NCBI RefSeq assembly: GCF_041435015.1
Contig: NZ_CP107989.1
Coordinates: 8,494,001 to 8,558,000 of the forward strand
Reading direction: 5' to 3'
DNA from: Streptomyces canus
Lineage (GTDB): Bacteria > Actinomycetota > Actinomycetes > Streptomycetales > Streptomycetaceae
Length of the DNA: 64,000 nucleotides
The notes under the pieces were generated by a model, which saw nothing but the letters and a program-made list of their open reading frames with translations, was not told the DNA's origin and ran no database searches. Of this stretch, positions 22,375-29,477 are shown one piece after another. A program made the translations under genes and the position numbers. Positions within the stretch are counted from its first letter, which is position 1, and each line of letters starts with the position of its first letter.

Positions 22375-22385
22375 CAGGAATCCTG
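22375..22385. promoter_or_regulatory. Palindrome CAGGAATCCTG upstream of the hydrolase gene
   Basis: A perfect 11-bp inverted repeat with a central base lies in an unusually AT-rich stretch (22370-22400) just before the alpha/beta hydrolase gene, overlapping the likely promoter (TTTAAT at 22390-22395). It is a candidate operator for an unknown TetR- or MarR-type regulator. Confidence 0.4.
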
Positions 22386-22418
22386 TTACTTTAATTTTGT
22401 AGCGATGGGTGTTCAGCC

Positions 22419-23321
22419 ATGCCGTTCAGCCCCGGAATCCAGGCCAGAGGGATCCAGCTCCTGCTCGGTCGCGTGATGTCCCGCGTCCACAAGGACCTGC
22501 GCTTCACCGACGTCCCGGCGCGTACCGAGAGCCTTCGGGTGGAGACCGGTGCCGGACCGGTGACGTGCACCGTCTACCGCCCGCCGGTCACCACGGACAC
22601 CCCCGCCCCCGTGTACGTCAACTTCCACGGCGGCGGGTTCGTGGTCGCCCGGCCCGAGCAGGACGACCACATCTGCCGCTACATAGCCGCCACGGCCGGT
22701 TGTGTCGTGATCAACGTCGACTACTCGGTCGCACCGCAGCGGCCGTTCCCCGCGCCCGTCACCCAGGCCTACGACGTCACCGCGTGGGTCGCCGAGAACG
22801 GTGCCGCCGGTGGCTGGGACGGTTCGCGGCTCGCCGTGGGCGGACACAGTGCCGGAGCCAATCTGACCGCCGCGGTCTGCCGCCTGGCGAGGGAACGCGG
22901 CACCTTTACGCCCCGGCTCCAGATCATCGACTCGGCACCGCTGGACCAGGTCGCCGATCCGGCCACGAAGCGGTCCCTCGTCGCCAAGCCGCTGCTCACT
23001 CCGCAGCTCATGCGGATCTTCAACGCCGCCTATGTTCCCGATCCCGCCGACCGTGCCGGGCCCCTCGTCTCGCCCGCCCTCGCCGACGACCTCGCGGGTC
23101 TTCCTCCCGCCCTGGTCATCACCGCGGAGAACGACCGCCTGCGCGACGAGGGGGACGCCTACGCCAAGGCTCTGGAGGCCGCCGGCGTCCCGGTCACCCA
23201 CCGCGTCTTCGAGGGCGTCGACCACTACTTCACCCACACCGGTCCGGTACCGGCCGGAAAGGAAGCCATCGACCTGATGGCCACGGCGCTGCGCGACGCC
23301 TTGGGGGCGGGCGACTCCTGA
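22419..23321 (+). CDS. Alpha/beta hydrolase, hormone-sensitive-lipase type
   Basis: A 300-residue esterase or lipase. The oxyanion motif is NFHGGGFV, the nucleophile elbow GGHSAGAN, the acidic residue lies in ITAENDRLRDEGDAYAKAL, and the catalytic histidine in EGVDHYFTH. There is no signal peptide, so it is cytosolic, probably acting on short acyl esters. ATG 22419 has only a weak GATGGGTG upstream. The gene stands alone; the following 405 bp carry no gene. Confidence 0.85.
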   Translation: MPFSPGIQARGIQLLLGRVMSRVHKDLRFTDVPARTESLRVETGAGPVTCTVYRPPVTTDTPAPVYVNFHGGGFVVARPEQDDHICRYIAATAGCVVINVDYSVAPQRPFPAPVTQAYDVTAWVAENGAAGGWDGSRLAVGGHSAGANLTAAVCRLARERGTFTPRLQIIDSAPLDQVADPATKRSLVAKPLLTPQLMRIFNAAYVPDPADRAGPLVSPALADDLAGLPPALVITAENDRLRDEGDAYAKALEAAGVPVTHRVFEGVDHYFTHTGPVPAGKEAIDLMATALRDALGAGDS

Positions 23322-23727
23322 CCTCCTGGACCCGGGCGGAGGCGGCGCCCCGGGCCGCTCGGTTTCCCGCGCGCACGGTCTCGCGCCCCGCGAAGCCCGA
23401 GGGGAAGTCGGCAGAGGTGTACGGGTGAATCGGTGTCCACTCCTCGCCGGTCCCGTGCCGACCGTCGCCGACTGAGGTGCGCGTCCTCGACCGGCTTCGG
23501 CTCCGGTGGGATCTGTTCACGCCGTGCAGGCGCTCCCCGCGCCGCCGACGGCCACCGATACCGCGGCGCGCGGTAATGCGGTCCATGCTCACCGACCGGG
23601 CAGCGGCCGCTTGACCGGCGGAGCAGCTTTCCCGTACTCGGTTCACCGGAAGGGCCTTGTCATGCGATCGGTTCCGATATATCGTTGAAGCATCGCGACA
23701 GATCAACGATGGAATGGAGTGATTGCG
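23322..23727. other. 406-bp intergenic region ahead of padR
   Basis: I see no gene here. Open frames across it are basic, Arg-rich shadows. The last 50 bp hold the inverted repeat described for the PadR gene and the likely -10 region TATATC near 23678. Confidence 0.5.
23681..23710. promoter_or_regulatory. Inverted repeat ATCGTTGA-N14-TCAACGAT, candidate PadR operator
   Basis: Perfect 8-bp arms at 23681-23688 and 23703-23710 are separated by 14 nt and end 17 nt before the padR start codon. A TATAT element sits at its left edge. Position and symmetry suggest autorepression. Confidence 0.6.
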
Positions 23728-24351
23728 ATGCGTACCCACGGATTCGAGCGTGGACATGGTGGAGCCGGTCGTAGGGGCCGTGGTGGCCCTGAGGGCCTGC
23801 GCGGCGCCTTCGGGCCTTTCGGCCCGGGCGGTCCCGGTGGTCCCGGCTTCGGAGGGCCGGGCTTCGGCCCCGGGCCCTGGGGGCCGAGGGGGAGGGGCGG
23901 ACCCAGGGGGAGGGCGCGGCGCGGTGACGTGCGGGCCTCGATCCTGGCCCTGCTCAAGGACCGGCCCATGCACGGTTACGAGATGATTCAGGAGATCGCC
24001 GAGCGCAGTGGCGGGGCGTGGAAGCCCAGCCCGGGTTCGGTGTACCCCACCCTCCAGCTGCTGGAGGACGAGGGGCTGATCGCCAGTGAGACGGAGGGCG
24101 GCAAGAAGCTGTTCGCCCTCACCGAGACCGGTCGTACCGCGGCCGACGAGGGCCCCGACGCGCCGTGGGAGGAAGCCTCCCGCGGCATCGACTTCGAGGC
24201 GCTCGGCGAGATCCGGCAGGCCGGCTTCGGCCTGATGGAGGCCTTCGGCCAGGTCTGGAAGACCGGCAGCAAGGAGCAGCGTGAAAAGGCGCTGACCGTC
24301 ATCAACGAGGCCCGCAAGAAGCTGTACCTCATCCTCGCCGACGAGGGCTGA
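23728..24351 (+). CDS. PadR-family transcriptional regulator with Gly/Pro-rich N-terminus
   Basis: A 207-residue regulator. Residues 1-68 are low complexity, mostly Gly, Pro, Arg and Phe, and probably disordered. The winged helix follows: VRASILALLKDRPMHGYEMIQEI, WKPSPGSVYPTLQLLEDEGLI, LFALTETGR. A helical dimerisation tail runs from residue 145. PadR proteins usually respond to small hydrophobic molecules and control a nearby exporter, but none adjoins here. ATG 23728 has GGAG at 23716-23719. Confidence 0.85.
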   Translation: MRTHGFERGHGGAGRRGRGGPEGLRGAFGPFGPGGPGGPGFGGPGFGPGPWGPRGRGGPRGRARRGDVRASILALLKDRPMHGYEMIQEIAERSGGAWKPSPGSVYPTLQLLEDEGLIASETEGGKKLFALTETGRTAADEGPDAPWEEASRGIDFEALGEIRQAGFGLMEAFGQVWKTGSKEQREKALTVINEARKKLYLILADEG

Positions 24352-24381
24352 GACGAGTCCGGGCAGTCGTAGGGCGATCAG

Positions 24382-24415
24382 AAGGCGCCCCGTGGAGCGA
24401 TCCGCGGGGCGCCTT
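24382..24415. terminator. Bidirectional terminator between padR and the SRPBCC gene
   Basis: An 11-bp stem AAGGCGCCCCG / CGGGGCGCCTT with a 12-nt loop lies 30 nt after the padR stop and 42 nt from the convergent stop. A perfect 15-bp tandem duplication (24431-24445, 24446-24460) follows and contains the stop codon of the SRPBCC gene. Confidence 0.75.
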
Positions 24416-24457
24416 CCTGTGGGCGGCGCACTTGTGCCGCGCTCACTTGTGCCGCGC

Positions 24458-24886
24458 TCACTCCACCAGTCCGGCCAGCTTCCGCAGTGACTCGTTCAGT
24501 GCGGCCGTCCCCGAGTCCTTCAGTTTGCCCGCCATCAGCGAGACGGCGGCGCCCGTGAACTCGCCGTCGATGCGGACCGTGGTGGCGTCGCCGTCGGGGG
24601 TCAGGGTGTAGCGCGTGGCGACGCTCACCGCCATCGGGCCCTTGCCCCGGATGGCGAACAGCCGGGCCGGCTCCACCTGGTCGATGGTCCACTCGACCTC
24701 GGCGGGGAAGCCCATCAGCTTCATGTTCTCCTGGAAGGTTCCGCCCGATTCGAGAACCGTCGGGCCGCCCTTGGGGAAGCTCGTGTGGGTCGCGTTCCAC
24801 TCCCCGTACGCGGACCAGTCGGTGAGCTGGGCCCAGACCTTCTCCGCGGGTGCGGAGATGAGTGCCTCCGCGCTGATTTCCGCCAT
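24458..24886 (-). CDS. SRPBCC-family (polyketide cyclase-like) protein
   Basis: A 142-residue single-domain START/SRPBCC protein: ISAPAEKVWAQLTDWSAYGEWN at the N-terminus, an extended beta sheet (EVEWTIDQVEPARLFAIRG) and the C-terminal helix ending ALNESLRKLAGLVE. Such proteins bind hydrophobic ligands in a deep cavity; no ligand can be predicted. ATG 24886 follows AGAGGTGG. A clear promoter and an adjacent CTGATGAACCGTCAG palindrome lie upstream. Confidence 0.8.
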   Translation of the reverse strand: MAEISAEALISAPAEKVWAQLTDWSAYGEWNATHTSFPKGGPTVLESGGTFQENMKLMGFPAEVEWTIDQVEPARLFAIRGKGPMAVSVATRYTLTPDGDATTVRIDGEFTGAAVSLMAGKLKDSGTAALNESLRKLAGLVE

Positions 24887-24922
24887 GCGGCCACCTCTTC
24901 GTGTCGGGCTGTGGTGTCGCGG

Positions 24923-24951
24923 AAAGTAGCCGCAGGGGGCGCAACATTCAA
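24923..24951 (-). promoter_or_regulatory. Promoter of the SRPBCC gene
   Basis: On the minus strand TTGAAT (24946-24951) and TACTTT (24923-24928) are separated by exactly 17 nt. Transcription would start near 24916, giving a leader of about 30 nt. Confidence 0.6.
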
Positions 24952-24953
24952 TA

Positions 24954-24968
24954 CTGATGAACCGTCAG
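24954..24968. promoter_or_regulatory. Palindrome CTGATGAACCGTCAG, candidate TetR-type operator
   Basis: CTGAyG-N3-CrTCAG symmetry with one mismatch, lying two bases upstream of the -35 box of the SRPBCC promoter. It resembles operators of TetR-family lipid-metabolism regulators; a similar site occurs at 33339-33355. Confidence 0.45.
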
Positions 24969-25049
24969 AAAACATGGAGGTGTGTTCAGCCCACCTGCCG
25001 TATCACCGCCGCGTCGAACAGACCCCACGCGCGCGGGAACGCGCTCTCG

Positions 25050-25172
25050 TCATGGCAGCGCCACTTCCCAGAACAGATCGGCGAGCAGCGCGTCCTCCGG
25101 GGTGTACACCCGGTACACGTACTGCTTGCCGTCCACGGCCGGCAGTGCCACCAGCCGGCTCCTGCACTCCAT
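25050..25172 (-). CDS. Possible 40-residue small protein
   Basis: An open frame starts at ATG 25172 and encodes MECRSRLVALPAVDGKQ, YVYRVYTPEDALLADL and FWEVALP. Third codon positions are almost all G or C and the protein is well balanced, unlike the Arg/Pro-rich shadow frames on other frames. The ribosome-binding site is poor. It could be a genuine small protein or the end of an eroded gene; I recognise no family. Confidence 0.4.
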   Translation of the reverse strand: MECRSRLVALPAVDGKQYVYRVYTPEDALLADLFWEVALP

Positions 25173-25369
25173 GCCTGTGGGGGACGAGGGACGTCGTATC
25201 GCGGTTGCGCAAGGGGCGCACGGCAGGGCGGCGCGCGTCCACCGGGGCTGAGCGGCTTGATCTCATCCGTAAGGAGGAGATTCCGGCTGCGGGGTCCGCT
25301 CTCCGTGGGACGCAAAGATGCTTCCCCTCGGGGATGACCCGATGCGGTGGGGCTGATGAGGTGGGGGAT

Positions 25370-25936
25370 GTGCACCCCCGTATCCCCCGGCAGTCGGCCC
25401 GCGAACAGAGCGGCCCGCCGCCGGTCAGTCCGGACGGCGATGTCAGGCTCAGCGCGGAACTGACAGCGGTGGTGTCCGGTGCCCGCAGGCGCGCGCTGCG
25501 GGACGGGGACCGGCAGATCGACACGGCCCATCTGCTGCACTCACTGCTGGACGCCGACGCCGAGGCGTACGCCGTCTTCGACGCGGAACCCCAGTTGCCG
25601 AGGCTCCTCGGTTATCTCGTGCAGCGCAGCATCGGCTACGGACTGCGCTGGCAGAGCAGCATCGAGGACTCCGGCGCCGTCCCCGCGGTCACGGCGACCG
25701 AGGGCCTCTCGCCGCTCGCCGCGGGCGCGATGGAATACGCCTGCGCCCGGGCCGAGCACCGCGCCGACGGACCCGCCCGCGGGATCGATCTACTCGCGGC
25801 GATCCTGGTGGACCCCGAGTCCCGGGCCGTCGAGGTGCTGACCCGGGCGGGAATCGAGGCCCGTGCCGTGTCCGCGAGGATCGACGACCGTCTGCCCGGA
25901 GGCCTGTCGGGCGGCCCGCCACGGTCCAGCCGCTGA
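25370..25936 (+). CDS. Clp N-domain protein without ATPase
   Basis: A 188-residue protein carrying two copies of the Clp N-terminal helical repeat: LSAELTAVVSGARRRALRDG with IDTAHLLHSLLDAD, then LSPLAAGAMEYACARAEHR with GIDLLAAILVDPES. There is no Walker motif. In Clp proteases this domain docks substrates or adaptors; stand-alone versions may serve as adaptors, which is unproven. GTG 25370 is preferred for the GGTGGGGGA ahead of it; ATG 25334 and GTG 25361 are alternatives. Confidence 0.7.
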   Translation: MHPRIPRQSAREQSGPPPVSPDGDVRLSAELTAVVSGARRRALRDGDRQIDTAHLLHSLLDADAEAYAVFDAEPQLPRLLGYLVQRSIGYGLRWQSSIEDSGAVPAVTATEGLSPLAAGAMEYACARAEHRADGPARGIDLLAAILVDPESRAVEVLTRAGIEARAVSARIDDRLPGGLSGGPPRSSR

Positions 25937-25988
25937 GACAGGAGTCATCGGGGGTGACGCTCATGTCGTCCCCTGTCATCATGGGCCG

Positions 25989-26984
25989 GTGCATACGTCT
26001 GAGAGCAGCGGGGTCAGTGAGGGGAAGGGCGTCGGACTCGGTCTCGCACTGGTGTCAGCGCTCGCCTTCGGCGGATCCGGGGTGGCGGCCAAGCCGTTGA
26101 TCGAGGCGGGCCTCGATCCGCTGCACGTGGTGTGGCTGAGGGTGGCGGGCGCCGCCCTGGTGATGCTGCCGCTCGCCGTCCGCCACCGCGCGCTGCTGCG
26201 CAGCCGTCCCGCCCTGCTCGCCGGTTTCGGGCTGCTCGGCGTGGCCGGCGTGCAGGCCTTCTACTTCGCCTCGATCTCCCGCATCCCCGTCGGTGTCGCC
26301 CTGCTCGTCGAGTACCTCGCCCCCGCCCTGGTGCTCGGCTGGGTGCGGTTCGTGCAGCGGCGGCCCGTCACCCGCGCCGCCGCGCTCGGCGTGGTCCTCG
26401 CGGTGGGCGGGCTCGCGTGTGTCGTCGAGGTCTGGTCGGGTCTGAGCTTCGACGCCCTCGGACTGCTCCTCGCGCTCGGCGCCGCCTGCTGCCAGGTCGG
26501 CTACTTCGTCCTGTCCGACCAGGGCAGCGACTCCGGCGAGGTCCCCGACCCGCTCGGCGTGATCGCGTACGGCCTACTCGTCGGGACCGCCGTCCTGACC
26601 GTCGTGGCCCGCCCCTGGACCATGGACTTCTCCGTCCTCGCGCAGCGCGCCGACATGAACGGCACCCCGGTCGCGGCCGGTCTGCTGCTCGGTTGGATCG
26701 TGCTGATCGCCACGGTCCTCGCCTATGTCACCGGCGTGGTCTCGGTGCGCAGGCTCTCGCCGGCGATAGCCGGGGTCGTGGCCTGTCTCGAAGCGGTCGT
26801 CGCGACCGTCCTCGCCTGGGTGCTGCTCGGCGAGCACCTCTCGGCACCGCAGATCGTGGGCGGCGCGGTCGTCCTCCTCGGTGCCTTCATCGCGCAGTCC
26901 TCGACCCCGGCCAAGGGCTCCGTGGAACCGGTCGCGACCGGCGGCGCCGAAAGTCGGTTGTCCGCCCGGGAGAACGCCGCCTAG
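25989..26984 (+). CDS. EamA/DMT-family transporter (RhtA-like)
   Basis: A 331-residue, ten-helix drug/metabolite transporter with two EamA repeats; the second ends GVVACLEAVVATVLAWVLLGEHL. RhtA-like members export amino acids such as threonine or homoserine; the substrate here is unknown. GTG 25989 has no ribosome-binding site and may be leaderless. The last codons contain the promoter of the next transcription unit. Confidence 0.8.
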   Translation: MHTSESSGVSEGKGVGLGLALVSALAFGGSGVAAKPLIEAGLDPLHVVWLRVAGAALVMLPLAVRHRALLRSRPALLAGFGLLGVAGVQAFYFASISRIPVGVALLVEYLAPALVLGWVRFVQRRPVTRAAALGVVLAVGGLACVVEVWSGLSFDALGLLLALGAACCQVGYFVLSDQGSDSGEVPDPLGVIAYGLLVGTAVLTVVARPWTMDFSVLAQRADMNGTPVAAGLLLGWIVLIATVLAYVTGVVSVRRLSPAIAGVVACLEAVVATVLAWVLLGEHLSAPQIVGGAVVLLGAFIAQSSTPAKGSVEPVATGGAESRLSARENAA

Positions 26985-26987
26985 GCT
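26958..26987 (+). promoter_or_regulatory. Promoter reading into the leader peptide and second EamA gene
   Basis: TTGTCC (26958-26963) and TAGGCT (26982-26987) are 18 nt apart. The -10 overlaps the TAG stop of the upstream gene and lies 8 nt before an ATG, so transcription would begin at or next to that A. Confidence 0.65.
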
Positions 26988-26995
26988 CCCGGCCC

Positions 26996-27037
26996 ATGCA
27001 CACGCGCACACTCGTCGTTTCTCCGCCGGCCGCCTGA
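26996..27037 (+). CDS. Candidate leaderless leader peptide MHTRTLVVSPPAA
   Basis: A 13-codon open frame whose ATG coincides with the predicted transcription start. It lies 138 nt before the second EamA gene. Its coding sequence from 27021 can fold over its own stop codon (GGCCGCC, TGA, GGCGGGCC), and CTCCGC at 27021-27026 is complementary to GCGGAG at 27163-27168, the ribosome-binding site of the exporter. These features fit translational attenuation by ribosome position on the leader. The inducer is unknown. Confidence 0.5.
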   Translation: MHTRTLVVSPPAA

Positions 27038-27175
27038 GGCGGGCCCTCCGGAGACCACGCCCGGCATGACGCCGGGCTGAACGGTGCTGCCCGCAGACGA
27101 AGTCCGCGGACCCCGCCACCGAGCGGGCGTCCTCTTCCGAACTTCCGCGCCTCGGCGCATCTGCGGAGAGAACAC

Positions 27176-28087
27176 GTGTCGCATGCTGCTTCAGGCCTGC
27201 CCGTCGGGCGAGGCCTCATCTATCTGATCGTCGCCGGAACGACCTGGGGCACCGCGGGAGCGGTCGCCTCGCTGGCCTACCGGACCAGTGACCTGGGCCC
27301 GGTAGCCCTGTCCTTCTGGCGCTGCACGGCCGGACTGGCGGTGCTGTTCGCCGTCCGTCTCGTACGGCCACGCGCGCGTACGGCCGTCTCGGAACCGTTC
27401 GGCCGCAGAGCCCTGCGGGTCGGCGCGTCGGGCGTCGGTCTCGCGGTGTTCCAGACCGCCTACTTCGCCGCCGTACGGTCCACCGGGCTCGCCGTGGCCA
27501 CCGTCGTCACCCTCGGCGCCGGCCCCGTGCTCATCGCGCTCGGGGCACGCCTCGCCCTGGGGGAGCGGCTCGGGCGCGGTGGAGTCGTCGCCGTCAGCGG
27601 AGCCCTCGCCGGACTCGTGGTGCTGACGCTGGGCGGCGCGGAGGCTTCCGTACGCCCCATGGGGGTGCTGCTCGGGCTGCTCTCGGCGGCCGGCTGCTGT
27701 GTGATGACCCTGATCACGCGCGCCGCCCGGGCGGAGTCCACCGGAACGTCCGTGGGGGTGTTCGCGGTCACCAGTCTCTGCCTGCTGCCCTTCGCGCAGG
27801 CCGAGGGCCTGGTCCCGCACACAGCCCGACCAGCCTTGCTCCTGGCTCTGTTGGTCTACCTGGCGACCGTCCCCACGGCTCTCGCCTACGCCCTCTACTT
27901 CGCGGCCGCCGCGGTCGTCCGCTCCACCACCGTCTCCGTGATCATGCTGCTCGAACCGGTGAGCGCGGCGGTGCTGGCCGTGGTGCTGTTCGGCGAGCGC
28001 CTCTCTCCGACCACTGTGGTCGGCACCTTGCTGATGCTGGGCGCGGTCACGGGGCTCGCGGTGACGGAGGCGCGTGTGCCCGCATGA
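27176..28087 (+). CDS. EamA/DMT-family transporter
   Basis: A 303-residue exporter with ten helices. Repeat one starts [22 protein letters not shown], repeat two ends [27 protein letters not shown] 27176 has GGAGAG at 27165-27170. It follows the other EamA gene on the same strand but has its own promoter and a structured 180-nt leader with a short peptide. A strong bidirectional terminator follows. Confidence 0.85.
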   Translation: MSHAASGLPVGRGLIYLIVAGTTWGTAGAVASLAYRTSDLGPVALSFWRCTAGLAVLFAVRLVRPRARTAVSEPFGRRALRVGASGVGLAVFQTAYFAAVRSTGLAVATVVTLGAGPVLIALGARLALGERLGRGGVVAVSGALAGLVVLTLGGAEASVRPMGVLLGLLSAAGCCVMTLITRAARAESTGTSVGVFAVTSLCLLPFAQAEGLVPHTARPALLLALLVYLATVPTALAYALYFAAAAVVRSTTVSVIMLLEPVSAAVLAVVLFGERLSPTTVVGTLLMLGAVTGLAVTEARVPA

Positions 28088-28092
28088 CGAAC

Positions 28093-28125
28093 CGAGGGGG
28101 CCCTTCCGACGGAAGGGCCCCCTCG
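28093..28125. terminator. Strong bidirectional terminator
   Basis: A perfect 15-bp stem (CGAGGGGGCCCTTCC / GGAAGGGCCCCCTCG) with a 3-nt loop sits exactly between the convergent stops at 28087 and 28127. Confidence 0.85.
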
Positions 28126-28126
28126 C

Positions 28127-28759
28127 TCAGGCCCGCTGCCGCCGCAGCAGATGCTCGCGCGCCGCCGCGTCCCCGGGACCGCCCCGGTCCGCCAGCTCGT
28201 CCGCGATCCGGTCCCGCACCTGAACCGTCCGCTTGCCTGCGTACTTGAACTTCGCCCGCACACCGGTCACTTCGAGTCGCAGCCCGCGAATCCCCGACAA
28301 CTGCCTCCCGAACGGCACCTCGCCCGCCGCCACCCGCGCGGTGCCGCCTTCCGGCTGGAAGTGACCGACCTGGTGGTTCAGGAGCACGGCCTTCTCGGCG
28401 GGGTCGTCCACCACGTGGGCCCGGCACCGCAGTTGGACCGCCGCGTAGAAGCTCGTGGGTGTGCCGTGTTCGGACGGTACGTCCGGGTCGGCCTGCCACG
28501 GACCCGGGACGTACGCGTAGTCGTCGACCACGCTCAGCACGACGTCGGGGCTCGCCTCCAGTGCGCCCCACAGCGGGTTGGGTCGCGCGAGGTGTGTCAG
28601 GGCCTCGCTCCGCGAGGGGTCGTAGGCGAAATGCAGGGGCTGGACGAACGGGGGCTCGCCCGCAGGGCCGTTGACGGCGAGCTGCCCGAAGTCGTGGACG
28701 GACAGCCAGTGCTGCCACTCGGCGTCGTCGCGGGCCGTGTCCCAGGGGTGGATCAGCAT
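28127..28759 (-). CDS. FMN-binding PaiB-like protein
   Basis: A 210-residue split-barrel flavin-binding protein of the PaiB type, annotated in other genomes as FMN-binding negative transcriptional regulator. Features: LIHPWD, FGQLAV, PFVQPLHFAYD, LTHLARPNPLWGAL, VVDDYAYVPGPW, the QVGHFQP segment and a basic C-terminus with KFKYAGKRT. Its real activity is uncertain. ATG 28759 overlaps the stop of the upstream gene (TGATG), so the two are translationally coupled. Confidence 0.75.
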   Translation of the reverse strand: MLIHPWDTARDDAEWQHWLSVHDFGQLAVNGPAGEPPFVQPLHFAYDPSRSEALTHLARPNPLWGALEASPDVVLSVVDDYAYVPGPWQADPDVPSEHGTPTSFYAAVQLRCRAHVVDDPAEKAVLLNHQVGHFQPEGGTARVAAGEVPFGRQLSGIRGLRLEVTGVRAKFKYAGKRTVQVRDRIADELADRGGPGDAAAREHLLRRQRA

Positions 28760-29442
28760 CACAGCCCCGCCAGGTAGTCCGGGACCTCGGTGCCGGGGGC
28801 CAGGCCGTCGTCGGCGACCGGGGTGCCGTAGCCCTTGCGCAGCGGGACCACGCCGGCCCAGTGGGGGAGGGCGAGGTCCTCGGGCTCGTCGTTGACCCCG
28901 CCGGTGCGGAGCTTGGCGGAGACCTCGTCGAGGTCGAGGCGGATGACGGCGGTGGCGGCCAGTTCCTTCTTGTTGGCGGGGCGGGAGTCGAGAGCGCGAC
29001 CCGGCACCACGTGGTCGACCAGCGCGTCGAGGGCGAGGCGCTTCTCCTCGGCGTCCGTGACGTCGTACGCGAGTCCGTGCACCACCACGGACCGGTAGTT
29101 CATCGAGTGGTGGAAGGCGGAGCGGGCCAGGATCAGCGCGTCGACGTGCGTGACCGTCAGGCAGACCGGCAGCCCCGGGTCGGCCTTGCCGGTCATCCGC
29201 AGCGGGCGCGAGCCCGTCGAGCCGTGGACGTAGAGCCGCTCGCCCACCCGGCCGTACAGCGTGGGCAGGACCACCGGGGCGCCGTCCCGGACGAAGCCGA
29301 GGTGGCAGACGTAGCCCTCGTCGAGTATCGAGTGCACCAGTTCCCTGTCGTACGAGGCCCGGTCGGGTGAGCGCGTCGGGACGGTGCGGTCGGTCGGCGC
29401 GTAGGCGGTCGGCTCCGGCGTGGTCGCGGTGGTCCCCTGCAT
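28759..29442 (-). CDS. Pyridoxamine 5'-phosphate oxidase-like (NimA-type) flavin protein
   Basis: A 227-residue split-barrel protein: YDRELVHSILDEGYVCHLGF, PVVLPTLYGRVGERLYVHGST, DALILARSAFHHSMNYRSVVVHG and a C-terminal region with VVPLRKGYG. The family resembles nitroimidazole-resistance flavin reductases. ATG 29442 has GGAG 8 nt upstream; ATG 29454 would be a leaderless alternative. It is transcribed divergently from the MocR regulator across a shared palindrome, which suggests it is the regulated target. Confidence 0.78.
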   Translation of the reverse strand: MQGTTATTPEPTAYAPTDRTVPTRSPDRASYDRELVHSILDEGYVCHLGFVRDGAPVVLPTLYGRVGERLYVHGSTGSRPLRMTGKADPGLPVCLTVTHVDALILARSAFHHSMNYRSVVVHGLAYDVTDAEEKRLALDALVDHVVPGRALDSRPANKKELAATAVIRLDLDEVSAKLRTGGVNDEPEDLALPHWAGVVPLRKGYGTPVADDGLAPGTEVPDYLAGL

Positions 29443-29470
29443 TGCGGTCTCCATTGCACTAGTGCATAAT
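29442..29470 (+). promoter_or_regulatory. Promoter of the MocR gene with 12-bp palindrome
   Basis: TTGCGG (29442-29447) and CATAAT (29465-29470) are 17 nt apart and end 7 nt before the GTG at 29478, predicting a leaderless mRNA. The perfect palindrome TGCACTAGTGCA at 29455-29466 overlaps the -10 and the start of the divergent gene, an ideal position for control of both. Confidence 0.7.
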
Positions 29471-29477
29471 CTGCTTT

